Positions 58,368-64,000 of a stretch of 64,000 bases of DNA are shown here, one piece after another (positions within the stretch are counted from its first letter, which is position 1; every line of letters begins with the position of its first letter). Both the position numbers and the translations under genes were made by a program. This DNA is from Acephala macrosclerotiorum (lineage: Eukaryota > Ascomycota > Leotiomycetes > Helotiales > Mollisiaceae). The notes under the pieces were generated by a model, which was given only the letters and a program-made list of their open reading frames with translations, was not told where the DNA came from and made no database searches. The stretch is from positions 62,001 through 126,000 of the forward strand of contig MU119324.1 in assembly GCA_014904845.1 (NCBI GenBank). Direction: 5' to 3'.

Positions 58368-61300
58368 CTATTTGTCTTCACAATTCTCGATCGGCGAGAA
58401 TAAGGTCTCAATTAGCTAGAAGAAATAAATTAGCAACACCAAAGCCGACGATAGAAAAAAAAGGGGGACGGAGGCCATGCTCACCCATCGGTCTATCCCT
58501 CCCTCGTCTTCGCGGAATTCGGAGAACTTTGCATCGAGCTGATCTGCAGTGTGTTAGTAGTTAATTTGGGCAGGCGAAGTATAGCGTGCGGAGCTGGATG
58601 GCTGACTTACCCGGAATGCAATACACCACATTGGCAACCTCATTGATGTCACTTGTGAAATTTCTTAGGCCATTCAAGAACTCTTTGGCGCGCCTTGCTG
58701 ACCCGATTTGGCCAACCAGAAATTTCACACCTACGGGTTGATAAGGTTAGCGGATGACACCCTCGAAGGGGATGGGCTGGGAAGAGAGGGTTGGGCATAA
58801 AACGCACTCTCGCGACGGTAACTAGCGTCTTGTAGCCTTTCACCACACTCAAAGATGACGCTGACAAGCTCTGACTCGTGCTCAGGCTCGGGCATGCTGT
58901 CGGTGATGATAAAGATGAGCAGTGGCCTCTCGAGGCTCTTGGCTTTGATCTTGCTGTAGACCAACGGCTCGAGGATCTTAGCCTTCAGGTTCGTGCCAAT
59001 ATTACTGGAGCCATTGGCCATCTGCGTCATCGGCGTGAGGATGTTCCCGACTTTCGCGAGGGTCAAGTTCGAGGAGTCGTCCTCTACGTTTTGGTTAATG
59101 AAGCGCAGCGCAACCCCTTCGCCCTCAGGGAGGATCCGCGTGGTGATTTGAGTAATTCGCTTGACGAGTCTTGTCTGGAAATCAAAACGACCTTCGAGCC
59201 TCATTGAGCCGCTATCATCTACAAAATACTGTTAGCGTTAAACGGGGAGTTGTAAGCGTTTTGGCTTCCCACGTTAAGGCACTTACCGCAGTAGATAACT
59301 TGCTGATGCAAGGATACTTTAATCGTTTTGGGTAGAAGGTCTTCGTTACCGAGCGGCGTTGTCGGGTCGTTCTTCAAGTCTGCAGCCTTTTCAGCCAGCT
59401 CTTTTGTGAATTGCTTTCCCTCGAAGAAGCGCTCCAGTTTGATATCTTTGACCAAGTTGTCAACGTTGACCACAAATTTGACCTTGGTCGGCGACTCGGG
59501 GCTGTTCATATCCTCAAGTGCTGGTGTGCTTAAACGCGCTAGTATTTCCGATTTCTGTGAAGACAACTCTTCTTTTCGTTGCATGATCTCATGACTTCTG
59601 GTAATGATTTGATCCACTTCTTGATGACCTCTCTCCAGTCTATCAACTATCCTATTTCTCTCCTCTCCTAGTTCTCTTAATCTTTTTTCTACCACTGCTA
59701 GGCTTTGCTCCATTTGCTGTAAGCTTCTCGTCTCCTCCTCCTCCTGTTGGCGTAGCCGCTCTGCCTCTAGGTCCATGTAGTTGTCTTCTTGCAATAACCC
59801 TTCCAACTCCAATTGTAAATCCAGTATCTGCAGCTCCTTGGTCGCGTCGATAGTGATCTCTGGCAAGCTAGGCGTCGTAGCTAGTTTGACGACAAACATC
59901 GGCTGCCCTACGATGGATTCTTGCGTTACGGTCACATATATGCTCAGCACGCCATTAGTGGCGCTTTGCTTCCCGAATACCTTTTCCCTCATGCGAGTAA
60001 ACTTCTGTGACAATGCCTCTAAAGTAGTATCTCTAGAGGATATCATAACATGGCATCGAGCTTCTACCTGTGATCCCTGTGTCTTGAACTCGAGCATCAC
60101 TATGAAGTCGTAGGATGCTTGGTTTTCAATGCGGAATCGAGTCAGAGTTCGTTGTGTGAAACTTTCGTCTGGATTATTTTCAGTCGTAATCATAGAACGG
60201 GCTCTCTGCCAGCGAGCCAGGGGCTCAACTTCGACCAGCTCCAAGTTGGCTTCAGAAGGATCATCAATATAGAACCAATGCCGCCGATTCACTCCCGTAT
60301 GTGCCCTACTACGGTGCCCCATCTGGATGTGGATGAGCTTGGTCGAAGAATTCGATTTGGTCCTGGGAAGTAAGGTTGAACGATGTCCTTGCGGTCTGAT
60401 GTATTCGTTGGATAGTTCACTTGAAACGTTATTGACGAGGGGGATTCCCACAACTCGTTCCACCTCGGAGTTGGGACCGCAATTAAGTAGGCCATATGTC
60501 TCGCCGGCTGACGTCGTATAGAGAGGCCATTGTACATGGAGACGCCCGCCGGAAATTTCGAGTGGGCTTTGGGGTTGCTCTCGAGAAACAATGTGTCCAC
60601 AGTTCTCGAAATCTGCTGGAGCGGCTGCCAAAATCCCTCCTGTTACGACATCTTTTGAGTTCGTTGATGCTGACCCCAGGGGATCAAAACCCCATGCAAG
60701 GATAGAGTTGTCTTCGGTATGTTTCATAATCGCCTCCTGCAACCGAGTAAAGGCTTGGTCGCCCTCGCCGTAGATCATTGGCAACACCACGCCGAAGATT
60801 CCCAGCAGGCAATATGCAATATCTTCCTTTCTCCCGGTAACTCTCTTTGAAGCCCAGGACATGCGCTGTGCTACACTCGCCTCGTGGAGTGATGCCAACC
60901 CTATTAGAAATGGGCGGGGGATGCCGGTAATCTTCTGGACCATGACAGACAACGTTCTCCTCGTCCCTAGGCAAGACCATATCGAATCATAGAAGCGTAG
61001 CTCCTTAGGGGCAAGAAGCTCTTGCAATGTCCAACCTCTTGTGAACCAACGGCTTGAGGAGAATGAAGAACCGTGATCTCGAGGATTTTCGCCGGCAGGA
61101 ACATCCGAAAGATAGGCATAGCAGATGGAAGCATTTGCGTACCATTGGAACATGGAGTTGATAGCCTCTCCAAGTTCCACAGAATTAGCCTTGTCGATGC
61201 AACAGGTGTCAATCCAAGCATAGTTCAAACCGTCCTTCATAGCCTGCTTGCAGCATCCCACAATCTTGATCATGCCAGGCCCAGTTTTCCCACTGCTACC

Positions 61301-61429
61301 GTTCTCCACATCGCGAAAGGACACCTCGTCCTTGTCGTTTCCCCAGGTGTGTGATAATACGGCGTACGGTGGGACTGCTTTGCCGAAGAACTCCTCCAAC
61401 TTAAATGTCCGGACATTTAGAAGACGCAT
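58368..61429 (-). CDS. HET - coiled coil - von Willebrand A fusion protein
   Basis: Exons 61429-59287, 59218-58808, 58730-58611, 58543-58485 and 58415-58368 sum to 2781 nt and join in frame to 926 aa, with no internal stop. Residues 22-150 are a HET (heterokaryon incompatibility) domain: YAVLSHTWG, YAWIDTCCIDK, SRWFTRGWTLQELLAPKELRFYD. MSWASKRVTGRKEDIAYCLLGIFGVVLPMIYGEG continues the usual post-HET region. Residues about 390-550 are beta-rich. Residues about 553-633 are a strong coiled coil (ERLRQQEEEETRSLQQ to EELSSQKSEILARL). A vWA domain begins at KVSLHQQVIYC (residue about 702); its metal-binding DDSGSM is created at the exon 1-2 junction. The last exons end LIETLFSPIENC. HET domains trigger fungal cell death, and vWA folds bind protein partners through a metal; the fusion suggests a receptor-executor. 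The exact partner is unknown. Confidence 0.85.
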
Positions 61430-62473
61430 CACTTCTCACCTATGAGGCAGAGGGTCGACAGGATCTAGAGAAACGTAGTTATATCAGATTTGGAACCTCA
61501 GAGCTCAGATTATACATGTGTAAGCCGATAGGTCAATGTCGAAGTGATGAAGAGCGACAAAAGGCTTTCAGCCTAGAGTATTCGAGTTGATGAATTAGAC
61601 TTTTGTCTATCGGTTTTGGTTGGCTCTTATCGTTGGAGTTACTTTACAGGGATTAATTGACTTGTGAGGTTTGGATTAAAGGGATGCTGAAATGTCGCGA
61701 TCGCCAGCCTCGTTCAGCCGAATAAGCGGGGAGTATCTATCAGTCTACCGGGGCCACTTCGACTTTGCAGGTGCGGGATGATGGGGTTTGCGGCTAAAAA
61801 GTATAGTAACGCGGAGGGAAGAGCAGTGCACTATTATTAGAGATATCGGGGGCGGGTCTGTTCGTAATGAAGATACAGAGAGAGGCTGCAGAGGAAGGAA
61901 TTCGCGAGGTAAAGTTCGTTCGGTGACGCTTAGTCAGTGTATATCACGAGAGGACTAGCGGGGAATAAGTCTTGTTCGTTTTTCCTTCCGTATAAACTTG
62001 CAATTATCACGCCATTTATAACTTTAAAAAATGTTTTAAATATAATAAAATAAAATTTCTAAAATCGGAATTCAAAGTTTATAAAATAAATTATAATATT
62101 AAGTAATTGCCTGTTCCGGCTTAAGGACTAATGTTTGCCTGTCCGGCTTAAGGTTAATGTCAACTTTTTTCCTATGCACGTGACATCAACACTTCTTACA
62201 ATGAGCGATTTCACCCAAATTTAACCGAGGTGCCTAAATCTAGCGATTTGATTGGTTCATTAAGGATTTTGCAGCAGGGGTAGTTACGAAGCAGCTTCGG
62301 AATAATATGCAGCCGATCCGGTGAAGAACACCAAAATCTCAATTGCACTGCGCTTTAAATATTAATTCAAACTATTATATAAATAGCTTAATATTTGGAA
62401 ATAAGTTGAAACTCAATTAAATATGGCCAGATTCCAAGTTTCAAGTGATTTTATTAATCCGTTGTTGCGCAAA
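61430..62473. other. AT-rich spacer with a short direct repeat
   Basis: About 1 kb without a gene. 62040-62110 is very AT-rich. GCCTGTTCCGGCTTAAGG at 62109-62126 recurs as GCCTGTCCGGCTTAAGG at 62137-62153. This looks like degraded transposon or heterochromatic sequence. The 5' end of the HET-vWA transcript should lie at 61430-61700. Confidence 0.45.
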
Positions 62474-62995
62474 TTAATAAAATATAGTCGCACGCAGCAA
62501 AAATCGCGACCGGGTCAGGCTTCCATTCTTCCTGACGACCCAATACTGCTGCTCGACCCCATGAGCATGGCGGGTCCAGGGGACGTCATCGTAGAGTTCG
62601 TTCAGCTCGGCTCGCGACATTCCACCACTGTTTCTATGCTGACTTGAGATGTGCCGGCTTATGATCAGAGGATTGACGGCCCGGTAGGGGCACTCTCGGC
62701 ACGCGTATCCATCATACACTTGGAGCTTTGGGTGGATGTCTGAGCCATTCGGGCGAGGTGGGACGCTCGCGGGACCGGCGAACTCGTAGGGGTGGTCATG
62801 CTTTAGGTAATGCGTTAGGCCCTTCCGGAGGTCTTCAGGAATATGATGCTTCTCCCGGAGGTGGGAGGTGACTTGCGAGCGCGCGGTAGAGAGGGCAAAG
62901 CCGCACTCTGGCCCACAGCAGATCAAGAGACGGACGTCTGGATCGGCATAGAGCTGGTACCCGGCTAAGAAGCCTGTCGAGGATGCGGTCTGCAT
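62474..62995 (-). CDS. OrsD-like (DUF3505) zinc-finger protein, possibly truncated
   Basis: Single exon of 173 aa. Two zinc-finger-like units are visible: LLICCGPECGFALSTARSQV followed by HLREKHHIP, and YACRECPYRAVN followed by ISRHISSQH, with PPRPNGSDIHPKLQV between them. This is the layout of the OrsD/DUF3505 family, named after the A. nidulans orsellinic-acid cluster protein; members are numerous in some ascomycetes and often sit beside transposons. After WTRHAHGVEQQYWVV the frame ends soon, whereas many relatives continue for hundreds of residues, so it may be a truncated copy. The AT-rich flank supports a repeat-rich setting. Function unknown. Confidence 0.6.
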   Translation of the reverse strand: MQTASSTGFLAGYQLYADPDVRLLICCGPECGFALSTARSQVTSHLREKHHIPEDLRKGLTHYLKHDHPYEFAGPASVPPRPNGSDIHPKLQVYDGYACRECPYRAVNPLIISRHISSQHRNSGGMSRAELNELYDDVPWTRHAHGVEQQYWVVRKNGSLTRSRFLLRATIFY

Positions 62996-63487
62996 CGTGG
63001 CTATGATCGGTATAACATACGAGACCTACAAGGCGACCTTCTTTCGAGAAGATAGACGCTCTAGCATGTGGAAAAGAGAGTGATTTCAAAGTTACGACGC
63101 GAAGCAAGAGGGTTCTGACGCGTCCGTCACGCGTGCACGTGCTGCATTTGAAGTTACGACGTAAAACATCCGGGTTCTGGCACAACCCTTCAGGGAGCAC
63201 GGGCTACATTCTCGGGTTTACGACGTAAGTTCAGTGACCCTTATGACAGTAGTAGGCACAGCTGAGCGTTAGCGGCGTAGCTTGTTGCGCGAAAAGATCT
63301 TTGCCACTAACTCGATATTTTCGAGGATGGAGGCCTCAAATTCCTGCCGTATTGTGCTGTGCACTGATAAAAGGAGCTGTAGTGCAAGATCGAAACATAA
63401 GCATCCAGCGATAAAGGCAATCTAGTTCGGGGATTCATCTTATTTATGGCTCACCTTCACTAAAAAAACAGCCGCGTATGCCCAGAT
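62996..63487. other. Gene-free spacer
   Basis: About 490 bp between the OrsD-like gene and the receptor 3' end. ACGACG-containing phrases (TTACGACG near 63093, 63153 and 63219) recur, but no gene is recognised. Confidence 0.35.
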
Positions 63488-64000
63488 TCATAGTGATACC
63501 TCACTCGTACTATTTGCACTCCTAGAACTTTTCCCAACCCCCTCTGCCTCTCGCACCCGTACCAAGCTCGCCTCGTCCTCATCACCATATTGTACCACAA
63601 ACATCTTCTGAAGCTCAATCCCGGTATGCTCCGGTTGACTTGGAGGCTTCCCGGTCTCGACCAACGTCTTCGACCGGCTCCTCAATACCCCCGATCTATT
63701 TCCGTACTCTTCTCCATAGTTCTGGTAACCGCTCTTGTTGTGGGATGAGCCACCCAGGACAGGGAACAGCCGTACTAGGAAAAGGCGAAGCGATGGCATA
63801 CATGTGCAGATAATGCCAATATTAATCTCGACAGTGGACCATATGGAGACGTCAGTTTGGTCAAAGGTGGGATTTGTGGAACTGCCGAGGTCGACAAGAA
63901 ATTGGAGCCGGACGATGCTAACAACTGTGACGCTGAAGCGAGATTAGACATGAGCTTATTAGGATGTCAGAATGCAAGATATACTCACAACGTGCCAACG
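63488..64000 (-). CDS. SAT4/PTH11-type integral membrane receptor, 3' end only
   Basis: Partial gene cut by the window edge. The last exon is 63932-63488 after an intron (63988-63933) with a GTGAGT donor; 12 nt of the previous exon remain at 63989-64000. The visible part reads VTVVSIVRLQFL, SIWSTVEINIGIICTCMPSLRLFLVRLFP and a polar cytosolic tail. The IW-x-x-VE-x-x-x-GI-x-C-x-x-x-PSLR pattern is the sixth to seventh helix signature of the fungal rhodopsin-like SAT4 family, which includes PTH11-like receptors. Such proteins sit in the plasma membrane and many are thought to sense surface or host cues. Confidence 0.8.

Noticed and set aside
63090..63230. Recurring TTACGACG phrases suggestive of a CRISPR-like or minisatellite array
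   Set aside because: Spacing is irregular, surrounding sequence differs, and CRISPR arrays are not expected in a fungal nuclear genome.

Overview
The window reads as nuclear DNA of a filamentous ascomycete (Pezizomycotina, possibly Leotiomycetes; the class is a guess). Genes are cut by short introns of about 45-100 nt with GTAAGT-like donors. Fungal families are present: Zn(II)2Cys6 regulators, HET-domain protein, SAT4/PTH11-type receptor, OrsD-like zinc finger, MFS sugar and monocarboxylate porters, DUF1989. Many genes are decayed, mostly through C-to-T or G-to-A nonsense changes of the kind repeat-induced point mutation (RIP) makes.

Left part (1-18.4 kb): a type-B carboxylesterase, then a structurally complete Ty1/copia element on the minus strand (3427-8881; 122-bp LTRs with one difference, 5-bp target duplication CTAAC). 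Next comes a sugar transporter broken by a 17-bp tandem duplication and an AraR/XlnR-like regulator with an in-frame stop, then two decayed copies of an F-box family. A third, truncated F-box copy lies at 39.6-40.8 kb.

Most interesting part (19.2-27.1 kb): an unknown membrane-tailed protein is divergent from a gene for a patatin-like domain fused to a subtilisin (S8) protease. That gene is tail-to-tail, 54 bp apart, with a gene that looks gasdermin-like. This resembles the Podospora het-Q1/het-Q2 cell-death pair, in which a subtilisin cuts and activates a pore-forming gasdermin. Here the gasdermin-like gene is split by a hAT transposon with perfect 19-bp inverted repeats and a perfect 8-bp target duplication, and the patatin module has lost its serine nucleophile.

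Middle (28-45 kb): mostly healthy genes: DUF1989 protein, EMC1, a monocarboxylate-type transporter, a Zn2Cys6 regulator, a CXC-domain protein, a glyoxalase-fold protein and a large BTB/F-box-like protein.

Right part (45-64 kb): a deleted sugar-porter pseudogene and a cytochrome P450 pseudogene; intact RNA 3'-phosphate cyclase, short-chain dehydrogenase and tRNA threonylcarbamoyladenosine dehydratase; a C-terminal relic of cysteinyl-tRNA synthetase; a five-exon gene for a HET - coiled coil - von Willebrand A protein; an OrsD-like zinc-finger gene; and the 3' end of a SAT4-type membrane receptor. The HET-vWA gene and the protease/gasdermin pair are both candidates for fungal self/non-self or immune-type cell death. 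The two dead sugar porters and the dead sugar regulator suggest a sugar-uptake function that has been lost locally.
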